Assembly (NCBI RefSeq): GCF_042643485.1
Contig: NZ_JBHRSJ010000034.1
Coordinates: forward strand, 62,001 to 126,000
Direction: 5' to 3'
From: Azotobacter bryophylli
Lineage (GTDB): Bacteria; Pseudomonadota; Gammaproteobacteria; Pseudomonadales; Pseudomonadaceae
DNA length: 64,000 nt
Shown here: piece by piece, positions 46,003-54,320 of the stretch
Layout: each line of letters opens with the position of its first letter
Position numbering within the stretch: position 1 is the first letter of the stretch
Notes under the pieces: generated by a model
Told to the model about the DNA's origin: nothing
The model's input: the letters and a program-made list of their open reading frames with translations, nothing else
Database searches by the model: none
Made by a program: the position numbers and the translations under genes

Positions 46003-46031
46003 CTTGAATCCATGACAATCATCCTTATCTA
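46003..46031 (+). promoter_or_regulatory. candidate sigma-32 (heat-shock) promoter of clpB
   Basis: CTTGAAT (46003-46009) and CCTTATCTA (46023-46031), separated by 13 bases, resemble the sigma-32 consensus CTTGAAA-N13-17-CCCCATNT. They lie about 75-100 bases upstream of clpB, a classic heat-shock gene. Confidence 0.5.
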
Positions 46032-46102
46032 AGCTTCATCTCAGCAGGTTTTATCGCAGGCGTGCCCGGTACGCCGGCCTGCTCTCATAGAAGGATGATT
46101 CC

Positions 46103-48667
46103 ATGCGTATCGATCGTTTGACCAGCAAGTTGCAGCTTGCGCTTTCCGACGCCCAGTCCATCGCGGTCGGCCTCGATCATGCCGCCATCGAACCGCTGCA
46201 CCTGATGCAGGCGCTGCTCGATCAACAGGGTGGTTCGATCAAGCCGCTGCTGATGCAGGTCGGTTTCGACATCAACGCTCTGCGCCAGGCCCTCACCAAG
46301 GAGCTGGATCAGCTGCCCAAGCTGCAGAACCCCACCGGCGACATGAACCTGTCCCAAGATCTGGCCCGCCTGCTCAACCTGGCCGACAAGCTGGCCCAGC
46401 AGAAGGGCGATCAGTTCATTTCCAGCGAGCTGGTATTGCTTGCCGCGCTGGACAACAGCACTCGCCTGGGCAAGGTTCTGCTTGGCCAGGGAGTGACCAA
46501 GAAAGCCATCGAGAACGCCATCAGCAACCTGCGTGGCGGTCAGACGGTGAACGACCCTAACGCCGAAGAAGCCCGCCAGGCGCTGGACAAGTACTGCATC
46601 GACATGACCGCACGGGCCGAAGAAGGCAAGCTCGACCCGGTGATCGGTCGCGACGACGAGATCCGTCGTACCATCCAGGTCCTTCAGCGGCGGACCAAGA
46701 ACAACCCGGTGCTGATCGGCGAACCGGGCGTGGGCAAGACAGCCATCGTCGAGGGGCTGGCCCAGCGCATCGTCAACGGAGAAGTGCCGGACGGCCTCAA
46801 GGACAAGCGTCTGCTGGCCTTAGACATGGGGTCGCTGATCGCCGGTGCCAAGTTCCGCGGCGAGTTCGAGGAACGCCTGAAGGCCGTGCTCAACGAGCTC
46901 GGTAAGCAGGAGGGGCGGATCATCCTGTTCATCGACGAGCTGCATACCATGGTCGGTGCCGGCAAGGGCGAAGGGGCCATGGACGCCGGCAACATGCTCA
47001 AGCCCGCCCTGGCTCGTGGCGAGCTGCATTGTGTCGGCGCCACTACTCTGGATGAATACCGTCAGTACATCGAGAAGGACGCCGCTCTGGAGCGCCGATT
47101 CCAGAAGGTGCTGGTAGACGAGCCGAGCGAGGAGGACACCATCGCCATCCTGCGCGGCCTGAAGGAGCGCTATGAAGTGCACCATGGCGTATCCATTACC
47201 GATGGCGCGATCATTGCGGCGGCGAAACTGTCGCACCGCTACATCACCGATCGTCAGCTGCCGGACAAGGCCATCGACCTGATCGACGAGGCTGCCAGCC
47301 GTATCCGCATGGAAATCGACTCCAAGCCGGAGGAGCTGGATCGCCTGGACCGCCGCCTGATTCAGCTGAAGATCGAACGCGAGGCCTTGAAGAAGGAGAC
47401 CGACGAGGCGACGCAAAAGCGTCTGGCCAAGTTGGAGGAGGAAATCGTCAAGCTCGAACGCGAATATGCCGATCTCGAGGAGATCTGGAAGTCGGAAAAG
47501 GCCGAAGTGCAGGGCTCTGCGCAGATCCAGCAGCAGTTGGAGCAGGCCAAGACCGATCTGGAGCTGGCGCGCCGCAAGGGCGACCTGAACCGCATGGCCG
47601 AGCTGCAGTACGGCGTCATTCCGGATCTGGAGCGCAAGCTGGCCAGCGCCGCCAGCCATGAGCCGCATGAGAACCAATTGCTGCGCAATCGGGTAACCGA
47701 CGAGGAGATTGCCGAAGTCGTATCCAAATGGACCGGAATCCCGGTATCCAAGATGCTCGAGAGCGAGCGCGAGAAACTGCTGAAGATGGAGGGCCTGCTG
47801 CATCAGCGGGTCATCGGTCAGAACGAGGCCGTGACCGCCGTGGCCAACGCGGTTCGTCGTTCTCGTGCCGGTCTCGCCGATCCCAACCGGCCGAGTGGCT
47901 CCTTCCTCTTCCTCGGTCCGACCGGTGTGGGTAAGACCGAGCTGTGCAAGGCTCTGGCCGAGTTCCTCTTCGACACCGAGGAGGCGATGATTCGCATCGA
48001 TATGTCCGAATTCATGGAGAAGCATTCCGTGGCTCGCCTGATCGGAGCGCCTCCGGGATATGTCGGTTACGAGGAAGGCGGCTACCTGACCGAGGCGGTC
48101 CGGCGTAAACCCTATTCCGTGGTGCTGATGGACGAGGTGGAGAAGGCTCACCCGGATGTCTTCAACGTTCTCCTGCAGGTATTGGAAGACGGTCGTCTGA
48201 CCGATAGCCATGGGCGTACCGTTGACTTCAAGAACACGGTGATCGTGATGACCTCCAACTTGGGCTCGGCACAGATCCAAGAGCTGGCGGGCGATCGCGA
48301 GGCCCAGCGTGCAGCGGTAATGGATGCGGTGAGCCATCATTTTCGGCCGGAATTCATCAACCGGATCGACGAGGTGGTGGTATTCGACCCGCTGGCTCGC
48401 GAGCAGATCGCCGGTATCGCCGGGATCCAGCTCAAGCGTCTGCGCCAGCGCCTGGCCGAGCGTGATCTGACCCTAGAGCTTTCCGACGAGGCTTTGGACA
48501 AGCTGATCGCGGTGGGCTACGACCCGGTCTATGGCGCGCGTCCGCTGAAGCGGGCGATCCAGCGCTGGATCGAGAACCCGCTGGCGCAGCAGATCCTCGC
48601 CGGTCAGTTCGTACCGGGCACGAAGATCTCTGCCAAGGTGCAAGGCGACGAAATCGTCTTCAGTTGA
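46103..48667 (+). CDS. clpB: ATP-dependent disaggregase ClpB
   Basis: Hsp100 AAA+ disaggregase that works with DnaK. The 854-aa protein has the N-domain repeat (DRLTSKLQLALSDAQSIAVG), AAA-1 with GEPGVGKTAIVEGLAQR near residue 205 and Walker B ILFIDELHT, the coiled-coil middle domain at about 410-530 (REALKKETDEATQKRLAKLEEE ...), and AAA-2 with GPTGVGKTELCKALAEF near 607 and the Walker B VLMDEVEKAHPDV. The end ARPLKRAIQRWIENPLAQQILAG is typical. AAGGATGA stands before the ATG. Confidence 0.98.
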   Translation: MRIDRLTSKLQLALSDAQSIAVGLDHAAIEPLHLMQALLDQQGGSIKPLLMQVGFDINALRQALTKELDQLPKLQNPTGDMNLSQDLARLLNLADKLAQQKGDQFISSELVLLAALDNSTRLGKVLLGQGVTKKAIENAISNLRGGQTVNDPNAEEARQALDKYCIDMTARAEEGKLDPVIGRDDEIRRTIQVLQRRTKNNPVLIGEPGVGKTAIVEGLAQRIVNGEVPDGLKDKRLLALDMGSLIAGAKFRGEFEERLKAVLNELGKQEGRIILFIDELHTMVGAGKGEGAMDAGNMLKPALARGELHCVGATTLDEYRQYIEKDAALERRFQKVLVDEPSEEDTIAILRGLKERYEVHHGVSITDGAIIAAAKLSHRYITDRQLPDKAIDLIDEAASRIRMEIDSKPEELDRLDRRLIQLKIEREALKKETDEATQKRLAKLEEEIVKLEREYADLEEIWKSEKAEVQGSAQIQQQLEQAKTDLELARRKGDLNRMAELQYGVIPDLERKLASAASHEPHENQLLRNRVTDEEIAEVVSKWTGIPVSKMLESEREKLLKMEGLLHQRVIGQNEAVTAVANAVRRSRAGLADPNRPSGSFLFLGPTGVGKTELCKALAEFLFDTEEAMIRIDMSEFMEKHSVARLIGAPPGYVGYEEGGYLTEAVRRKPYSVVLMDEVEKAHPDVFNVLLQVLEDGRLTDSHGRTVDFKNTVIVMTSNLGSAQIQELAGDREAQRAAVMDAVSHHFRPEFINRIDEVVVFDPLAREQIAGIAGIQLKRLRQRLAERDLTLELSDEALDKLIAVGYDPVYGARPLKRAIQRWIENPLAQQILAGQFVPGTKISAKVQGDEIVFS

Positions 48668-48674
48668 CGGTGCG

Positions 48675-48704
48675 CTCCCCCTGGCCTCCAGGGGCCAGGG
48701 GGAG
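48675..48704 (+). terminator. strong hairpin after clpB
   Basis: A perfect 12-bp stem CTCCCCCTGGCC/GGCCAGGGGGAG with a six-base loop starts 8 bases after clpB. It is followed by AAAAAC rather than a T tract, so it may work by stalling or with Rho. Confidence 0.6.
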
Positions 48705-48742
48705 AAAAACAAGTGGTTGCCGCAAAAAGCATTTTTCGAGGG

Positions 48743-48770
48743 TTGACAGGCGCTCAGGAAGTCTTAAAAT
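48743..48770 (+). promoter_or_regulatory. sigma-70 promoter of the tRNA cluster
   Basis: Perfect -35 TTGACA (48743-48748), 16-base spacer and -10 TAAAAT (48765-48770), followed by a GC-rich discriminator GCGCGCC, the arrangement expected for a stable-RNA promoter under stringent control. The first tRNA starts 60 bases later. Confidence 0.75.
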
Positions 48771-48830
48771 GCGCGCCACTGCAACGGTAACGGATATTCG
48801 TGGTCTGGCGCAGATTAGGAAGTGAAACGT

Positions 48831-48906
48831 TCCGCGATAGCTCAGTCGGTAGAGCAAATGACTGTTAATCATTGGGTCCCTGGTTCGAGTCCAGGTCGCG
48901 GAGCCA
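48831..48906 (+). tRNA. tRNA-Asn (GTT)
   Basis: A 76-base cloverleaf: acceptor TCCGCGA/TCGCGGA, discriminator G and encoded CCA; anticodon loop ACTGTTAATC with GTT; T-arm GGTTCGAGTCC. First of three adjacent tRNA genes. Confidence 0.97.
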
Positions 48907-48915
48907 GCTTTCAGA

Positions 48916-48992
48916 CGGGGTATAGCGCAGTCCGGTAGCGCGCCTGCTTTGGGAGCAGGATGTCGGGAGTTCGAATCTCTCTACCCCGACCA
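48916..48992 (+). tRNA. tRNA-Pro (TGG)
   Basis: A 77-base cloverleaf: acceptor CGGGGTA/TACCCCG, discriminator A, encoded CCA; anticodon stem CCTGC/GCAGG around TTTGGGA, anticodon TGG; T-arm GTTCGAATC. Nine bases after tRNA-Asn. Confidence 0.97.
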
Positions 48993-49011
48993 CTTCTTAA
49001 CCAAGCTATAT

Positions 49012-49087
49012 GGGTCGTTAGCTCAGTCGGTAGAGCAGTTGGCTTTTAACCAATTGGTCGTAGGTTCGAATCCTACACGACCCACCA
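49012..49087 (+). tRNA. tRNA-Lys (TTT), probable ICE attachment gene
   Basis: A 76-base cloverleaf: acceptor GGGTCGT/ACGACCC, discriminator A, encoded CCA; anticodon loop CTTTTAA with TTT; T-arm GTTCGAATC. It is the last core gene before the ICE integrase; related pKLC102/PAPI-1 elements insert in the 3' end of tRNA-Lys genes, so the attachment core probably lies in its T-arm/acceptor half (inference). Confidence 0.95.
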
Positions 49088-49484
49088 TATTTACTACCGC
49101 ACCGTGCAAGACGGTGTGTCGTTCGACCTGACAGTAGGTCGTTAAAAGTGCAGCCGATCCCTTGCGCTTCCCATGGACGATCCTAGTCCAAACCCTGCGT
49201 TAATCCTCACTTATCTCTGACGCTCAGACCTCACAGCTGTCTTCACGGCGAAACCTAGCCGTTTCCTCCCATGATGTCAAATTGGGAGCGTCAAATTGTC
49301 GTCATCGTTTTTTTTTACCGACGAGCGCCATCGCCACTCGGGTATCGGCCCAAATGCGGCGGTTCTATCGTTTTGGTATGACTAGACTTTCGTCTCATTC
49401 TCGCTTTCCACGCGCGCAGCCGGCTCCGCCCACGCTAATCGTCCGATTCGCGGGTATCGGCGTCGCTACCGGGGAGGCGAGCGA
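49088..49484. other. ICE end: noncoding region between tRNA-Lys and the integrase, with direct repeats
   Basis: 397 bases with no supported gene. A nine-base direct repeat GTCAAATTG occurs at 49276-49284 and 49290-49298, which could be an arm-type binding site of the tyrosine recombinase. A run of nine T follows at about 49308. A rightward open frame at 49282-49488 has no ribosome-binding site and unlikely composition and is not called. Confidence 0.45.
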
Positions 49485-51122
49485 TTAGCGGCTGGGAGGT
49501 TGTGCTTCCAGCCGGAATAGACCGGCCTGACTGCGGCGCGAGGCGCTGTGTGGCTGACTCGTCTCACGCCTCACGGCGCGGACCAGTCGGGCGAGCTGGA
49601 GCGCCGGCAGGGGCTGACGGAGCGCGGCGCCGCGTTCGAGGTCTGCTTCCAGCCGTGAGGGTTGTGGCCCGCAGGGTGGTTCGTCGCGAGACGGTACGGC
49701 GCCGGCTGCCCAGGGCCTGAGTCGCTCGATATCGTCGGGATCCGGAGCCGGAATCAGAGTCGTCGGGGCAGGCTCTCCTTCGCGTTCCGGGGCCTTATCA
49801 GTCCGCTCGCTCTGCGCCGGTGGAGCGCTCTCGACAGGGGGCTCGGTTGCCTCGATAGCCGTGCGAGCCTGCCCCTCCGGACGGGTGGCCATCTCGTCTT
49901 GGGTGCTCTGCCACAGCTTCGCCAGGTGCCGCTCCAGGTGTTGTTCCAGATGCTGTTCCACCTGATCGGCGATCAGTTGCGGAATGCGGGCAATGGCCTG
50001 ATTGAGCTGTTCCAGGATCGACGGCCAGGCTGACGGCACCGGTTCTGCTGCCGTCCTGGGCGGCTGGGTTTCCGGCGAGGCAGCCGGGGGTTCGGCTCGG
50101 CCGTGATCGACGCCAACCTTCTCCACCGGAGCCCGTTTCGGCTCTTGGACCGTCGGGTCGATGTTCTGGACCACCCGTTTCGGTGGTCGCCGATCCCGTG
50201 CTTGACTACAGCCCTCCAGCAGCGCCCGCATCTGCTCCTGGTCCGGCTCGATATAGCCCATGGTTGTGCTGACATTGGAATGATTCAGCACCTTCATGGC
50301 CAGGTGTATGTCGCGCTCCGGCCGGCGCATCAGCTCCGTGGCCAGGGTGTGCCGGCAGCGGTGGGGCGTCAGCTTCGTGCCGATCTTCTCGCTGATCTTG
50401 GTGAAGATCGCCTCTACCTGGTTGAGGTTCATGGTCCGCCGTTTGTAGTGCGGCGAGAACCGATTCACGTTGAAGAGTTGATCTTCGGTCTGGAAGCCTG
50501 CGGCGACGGCCCGGTTCACCAACTGCTGCAGGTGGGTGTACAGCGTCGCGGTGGCGGGAACCATGAATTCGCGGTGAGTCTTCTCGGTGTCGCCGCGAAT
50601 CAGCAGCGTGCGTTTCTGTAGGTCGACATCGGCCAGTCTGAGGCAGAGCAGGGCGTTCAGGCGGATCCCCGTGTGGACGAAGGTCTCGAACACGGCGAGC
50701 CAGAACCAGGCCGGTGTCACGGGGGCACGTCCGTGAAAGCGCTCGTACTCGACCTGTTGCTCCAGCCACCGGCGGGCGGCCTCGATCGCCTCGTCCGTGA
50801 CCGTCTTTTTCTTGCGCTGGGCGACGCGCAGCCGGGTCTTCTTGAAGGGATTGTCCTCAAGCCGTTTCTGCTGGATCAGATGACGGAACAGGGTGCACAG
50901 GTGCGAGCTATAGGTGTTCCAGCTGCGTTTCGACAAGCCCTTGTCGACCTCGAAGCGGCGCCATTGGAGCACCATTTCATAGGTGACGCTATCGACTTCC
51001 GGATCGTGGCCGAGGAACCGCTGCAGCGCCCGGACCGAGGCCCGGTACGTCGTCAGCGTGGCCTCCCGCAGGTCGTTGGTCTGGGCATAGAGGTCGGGTA
51101 ACTGCCCCAGACGAAGGCTCAT
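49485..51122 (-). CDS. tyrosine-type site-specific recombinase (ICE integrase)
   Basis: A 545-aa tyrosine recombinase. Residues 1-90 are the SAM-like arm/core-binding domain (ATLTTYRASVRALQRFLGHD); the catalytic domain has R154 (HTGIRLNALLCLRL), K181, H254-x-x-R257 (TPHRCRHTLATELM), H281 and the nucleophile Y290 (SNVSTTMGYIEP). The remaining 250 residues are low-complexity Pro/Glu/Ala-rich with coiled-coil-like QVEQHLEQHLERHLAKLWQ, unusual for an integrase. The ATG at 51122 overlaps the traI stop (ATGA). It probably integrates and excises the ICE at the tRNA-Lys gene 400 bases away. Confidence 0.88.
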   Translation of the reverse strand: MSLRLGQLPDLYAQTNDLREATLTTYRASVRALQRFLGHDPEVDSVTYEMVLQWRRFEVDKGLSKRSWNTYSSHLCTLFRHLIQQKRLEDNPFKKTRLRVAQRKKKTVTDEAIEAARRWLEQQVEYERFHGRAPVTPAWFWLAVFETFVHTGIRLNALLCLRLADVDLQKRTLLIRGDTEKTHREFMVPATATLYTHLQQLVNRAVAAGFQTEDQLFNVNRFSPHYKRRTMNLNQVEAIFTKISEKIGTKLTPHRCRHTLATELMRRPERDIHLAMKVLNHSNVSTTMGYIEPDQEQMRALLEGCSQARDRRPPKRVVQNIDPTVQEPKRAPVEKVGVDHGRAEPPAASPETQPPRTAAEPVPSAWPSILEQLNQAIARIPQLIADQVEQHLEQHLERHLAKLWQSTQDEMATRPEGQARTAIEATEPPVESAPPAQSERTDKAPEREGEPAPTTLIPAPDPDDIERLRPWAAGAVPSRDEPPCGPQPSRLEADLERGAALRQPLPALQLARLVRAVRRETSQPHSASRRSQAGLFRLEAQPPSR

Positions 51123-53044
51123 TGCCCGTTCGCCAGCGCGTCGCCCTCGAGGAGGCGAAGACTCGGGTTGTCGTAGGCCGTCTGGGTCAGGACCCGGCTC
51201 GGCTCTTCGAGCAGGTAGCCCTTGAGGGGGCGCGACTTCCGTGGGCCGACCACCTCGCAGGTCCAGATGTTCAGGTTCCCGGTCTTGCGATGGCACTTCA
51301 GCTTCTCGAAGGCGCGTTGTACCAGTTGCCAGCTCTCCAGATTCCGCCCCTTGGCTTCCGGCTGCAGCTCGGGGTGCTCCAGCGCATAGCGTTTGAAGAT
51401 CTCCGGACTGACCAGCAGGACCGTGCCGGCGACGGTGTGGACCCGTGCCTTGGCGTCGTTGATCACCAGCTTGCGGGTCTGGATGCCGGTTCGGACCCAG
51501 TCGAGGAATTGCTGACCTAGCGAACTGGGATCGCTGGATGGGGTAGGCGTCGAGATGGTGGTTTCGGCGGGGGACTGGGCGGCGATCGGCGTCTCAGAGG
51601 GTACAGCGGCGATATCGGACATCATGGGGACAGCGGTGTCTTTGTGACAGATAGGTGACACTGTACCTGATGGCGAAACGGCATCATTGAGTAATCCGAG
51701 GAGTTCGTCGATGCCGTCGTCCTCTGCCGGTGGCGATGCTGGCGGGGTCGAGGGGGCGGCCGGGACCGTCGTGACGGCGGTGGTGGCCGTAGTCGCTATG
51801 CCCGGCGCCGTCGGCTGAGGCGCTTCGGGACCGGCCGAAGGCGAAGGGAGGGGCGCGGCGATGTTCGGTGTCGGCACCTCGGCTTTCGGGGCGGTCTCCT
51901 CGCTGCCCAGCACCGTCACCGTCCCGCCGTAGGGCTCCGGCCGCTCGTTCGCGACCTTCCAGATCAGCGCTGGGGCGATCTTGAGGACCGTGAACTCGTT
52001 CACCCAGCCGCGGCCGTTGTTCACCTGGATCTTCCAGATCGCCTTGTCCTGAGCGTTGGTCTGGATGATGGCCTGGTCCTGGAGCAGGTTGAACATCGGG
52101 GCGTTACTGCTGGGGATGCCTTCGATGCCCTGGGACAGCAGATGGGCGCGCAGGTGGTCGGTGGCGTTCTTGCTCACCAGCCACAGGGTGTCCTGGGTCA
52201 GCCAGCCATCCGAGGGGCCATCGGGCTGGTTGAGCTTGAACCGGTCGGCGATCAAGACGCGCAGACCGTCCGCCAGCTGTCGCTGCAGCGATTGCTTCGG
52301 CGCCGCCAGAGCCCGGGCGGGATTGCCGCCCAGCTCCTGGGCGACGCTGGCCTGGTCGGCTTGGGTGACGATCTCGCCGAGGATGCCGGCATGCTCGTAC
52401 TGCCCGGCCAGGCTGAACAGCAGTTGCGACCAGAGCTCCGGAAAGCCGCTGAGCCAGTCCAGCACCGGCCGGGTCAGCACGTGGGGAGCGAGCAAGGCGG
52501 CTGCGGCGCTGTGCAGGCGGTAGTCCCGGTCCTTCACGTAGCGGAAGCGGTAGGGCTGGGACAGGGGACCATGCCAGGGATGCCAGGGCTTGCCGTCCAG
52601 ACCCTCGATCTGCACGTCCACCGCGATCTTGCCGAGGTCGTGTAGCAGCGCCCCGTAGGCCGCGGCGGCCGACCAGGCCTCGGCCTGGGCTGCCTGCGAC
52701 TCGGGCGGTGCGCCGATCGGCAGCAGGTAGGTCTGCCGGATCTTCAGGGCATAGGCGACGATCTCCAGGCCGTGATCGAGCATCCCGCCGGCATAGGCGT
52801 GGTGGTGGTTCTCCGAGGCAGGTAGCTGCTGGACCAGCGCCGCGTAGCGCTCCAGGGGGTCGGTGTAGAGCGAGGCGAACTGCTTGCGGGAGAGCGAGGT
52901 GCGCTGCCAGATGTTCTCCAGCAGCTTGCGGCGGCGTGGGGTATTCAGCAGGGCGGCGGGGCGCTCCGGGGTGAGGTAGCCGGACGGCGCCGCCGGTGTA
53001 CTGGAGGCGGTCGGGCTACCCCGCCGGCGGAAGATCGAAAGCAT
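51119..53044 (-). CDS. traI: MobH-family conjugative relaxase TraI
   Basis: A 641-aa relaxase of the MobH (TraI_2) type that nicks the ICE origin of transfer. The N-terminal domain has the triple His ENHHHAYAGGMLDHG (residues 80-82) and HD motif LLHDLGKI (H135, D136), the metal-binding set of MobH. A Pro/Ala/Thr-rich linker (about 380-500) leads to a C-terminal domain (QFLDWVRTGIQTRKLVINDAKARVHTVAGTVLLVSPEIFKRY) typical of TIGR03760 relaxases. It is translated just before the integrase. Its own promoter lies in the gap 53045-53373. Confidence 0.9.
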   Translation of the reverse strand: MLSIFRRRGSPTASSTPAAPSGYLTPERPAALLNTPRRRKLLENIWQRTSLSRKQFASLYTDPLERYAALVQQLPASENHHHAYAGGMLDHGLEIVAYALKIRQTYLLPIGAPPESQAAQAEAWSAAAAYGALLHDLGKIAVDVQIEGLDGKPWHPWHGPLSQPYRFRYVKDRDYRLHSAAAALLAPHVLTRPVLDWLSGFPELWSQLLFSLAGQYEHAGILGEIVTQADQASVAQELGGNPARALAAPKQSLQRQLADGLRVLIADRFKLNQPDGPSDGWLTQDTLWLVSKNATDHLRAHLLSQGIEGIPSSNAPMFNLLQDQAIIQTNAQDKAIWKIQVNNGRGWVNEFTVLKIAPALIWKVANERPEPYGGTVTVLGSEETAPKAEVPTPNIAAPLPSPSAGPEAPQPTAPGIATTATTAVTTVPAAPSTPPASPPAEDDGIDELLGLLNDAVSPSGTVSPICHKDTAVPMMSDIAAVPSETPIAAQSPAETTISTPTPSSDPSSLGQQFLDWVRTGIQTRKLVINDAKARVHTVAGTVLLVSPEIFKRYALEHPELQPEAKGRNLESWQLVQRAFEKLKCHRKTGNLNIWTCEVVGPRKSRPLKGYLLEEPSRVLTQTAYDNPSLRLLEGDALANGQ

Positions 53045-53373
53045 GGCACTGCTCCAGGAACGGATCGTGGCGCAGGGTTGTGCGGGATCGGGCGGGGGCC
53101 GGGCAACGAAGAATCGGATTTCGGACGGCGACGATTAAGTGGCGGAATGGCATCACCATCCGCGATCGCATCGACGGAACGCGTTCGGACCGCTGCCGGT
53201 CTCGCCAGGCCGACGACTGACCTAGCCATCCCCCCCAGGGCCGCTACCTTCAGTTCGAGCCGCGCCCACTCGGAGGCTTTCTCTCCATGAACAAGTGGTG
53301 AAGGTGGAAACGGATGGCCTGGATGGCTGGACCGTAAGAATGAACGGGATTCCCTCTGCCTGAGATCATGACC
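53045..53373. promoter_or_regulatory. divergent promoter/oriT-candidate region upstream of traI
   Basis: A 329-base gap between traI (leftward) and a small rightward gene. Origins of transfer often lie next to relaxase genes, so this and the next gap are candidates, but I found no long inverted repeat that would mark a nic site. Short open frames here are not supported. Confidence 0.4.
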
Positions 53374-53571
53374 ATGACCGTCAACGAACTGATTGCCTGC
53401 CTGCAGGCCTTGCCCGAAGACGTTCGGGAATTGCCGGTGGCGACCGGGCTGACCTATCTGGAAACTGTCGAGGAGCCGCCTGTCGTGCGATATCGGGATC
53501 GGCAAACCAATGCGCGGATGCCGGCGGAGCAGTCCCCCGACAGCAATCTCGAGCGGGTGTTATCCCTCTGA
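53374..53571 (+). CDS. small hypothetical protein
   Basis: A 65-aa protein, MTVNELIACLQALPEDVRELPVATGLTYL ... The start MTV-x-ELI-x-x-L-x-x-LP-x-D is that of small proteins widespread in phages and ICEs, of unknown role. ATG at 53374 is favoured over 53368 because GAG stands nine bases upstream. No other features. Confidence 0.5.
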   Translation: MTVNELIACLQALPEDVRELPVATGLTYLETVEEPPVVRYRDRQTNARMPAEQSPDSNLERVLSL

Positions 53572-54059
53572 TGTTTGGTAAACCGCTTGCAAGACTCCCT
53601 GCATGGATACCTGGGGCTTGTAGGGTGGCTGACGGAAAATCACCTGACTTCGACGAAGTCAATGAGGGAAGTTGGAGCGGGCGCTCTCGAACTTGGGGGC
53701 TTTGCATGGAGCTTTGGGGGAAAAAAGAAGCCGCCGGGAAACGGCGGCAAAGGCAAGCACAACACCAAGCCTTTGACTCGATCACACAGAATCAGTTCCA
53801 TGCGTCAGTGTCGATACTGGCCGAGTAGGTTGCGTTAGTTGCTTCCGCTTCACACTGGCTCGGAATCTCTGTGATAAGTCGACCATTTGTGTCGAAGGTA
53901 ATGATCTGGCCCACTCCGCCTGGCACGAATCGCTCGCCTGGTGTGCGGGTGAAACCTCTTGAGAGGCGATTAGGGTTTGCCCTGTTCGCGATGAGCCCTC
54001 CCGATCAGCATGGTCTCCGCCGGTGATAGAGATCGGCCTGCTAACCGAGAGGAAACCTC
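53572..54059. other. mostly noncoding ICE stretch
   Basis: 488 bases with no intact gene. Overlapping short frames on the + strand (from 53571 and 53575) have no ribosome-binding site, and their composition looks random. A leftward open frame that reads like the end of a protein is described separately. Confidence 0.4.
53792..54004 (-). pseudogene. orphan C-terminal protein fragment
   Basis: A stop-to-stop leftward frame without a plausible start encodes about 70 residues, including RTPGERFVPGGVGQIITFD and then TNGRLITEIPSQCEAEATN and SIDTDAWN before TGA. It looks like genuine protein sequence rather than a shadow. No ATG exists in the frame, only internal GTGs, so it is either the remnant of a deleted gene or an alternative C-terminal cassette. 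I do not recognise the family. Confidence 0.35.
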
Positions 54060-54305
54060 ATGAATCATGACGATGTGCTCGAAAATCGTGCCCAACTGCT
54101 CGACGCTAAACCCGCGGATGATCTCCCCCGTTGTCCGGAACATCTGCTGTTTGCGTTGAGGGACAAACACCATACATTCTCACTGGATATCGTGACGCTG
54201 TTGCAGTGCTTGCAATGGGCTGAGCAGGAGGGAGGGATTCCAGAGTTGCCGGTAGAATGGTGGGAGAACGTGCTCCGGCGTTATCCGCTTTCGGTGTGTG
54301 GGTGA
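54060..54305 (+). CDS. small hypothetical ICE protein
   Basis: An 81-aa protein: MNHDDVLENRAQLLDAKPAD ... LQWAEQEGGIPELPVEWWENVLRRYPL. No membrane segment or signal is seen; it is acidic and helical. GAGAGGAAACCTC precedes the ATG, giving a good ribosome-binding site, which is why I prefer it to the overlapping leftward frame. It lies 15 bases before the next, low-GC gene and is probably co-transcribed with it. Confidence 0.6.
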   Translation: MNHDDVLENRAQLLDAKPADDLPRCPEHLLFALRDKHHTFSLDIVTLLQCLQWAEQEGGIPELPVEWWENVLRRYPLSVCG

Positions 54306-54320
54306 AGGAGAGTTTTAATC

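Noticed and set aside
49282..49488. 68-codon frame next to the integrase
   Set aside because: No ribosome-binding site and starts within a repeat region; composition rich in Arg/Ser/Pro.
53571..53838. Two overlapping rightward frames after the small ICE gene
   Set aside because: They overlap each other in different frames, lack ribosome-binding sites and give random-looking sequences.
53970..54173. 67-codon leftward frame overlapping the 81-aa gene
   Set aside because: The rightward frame has a clear GAGAGG ribosome-binding site and a downstream neighbour on the same strand; the leftward one has neither.
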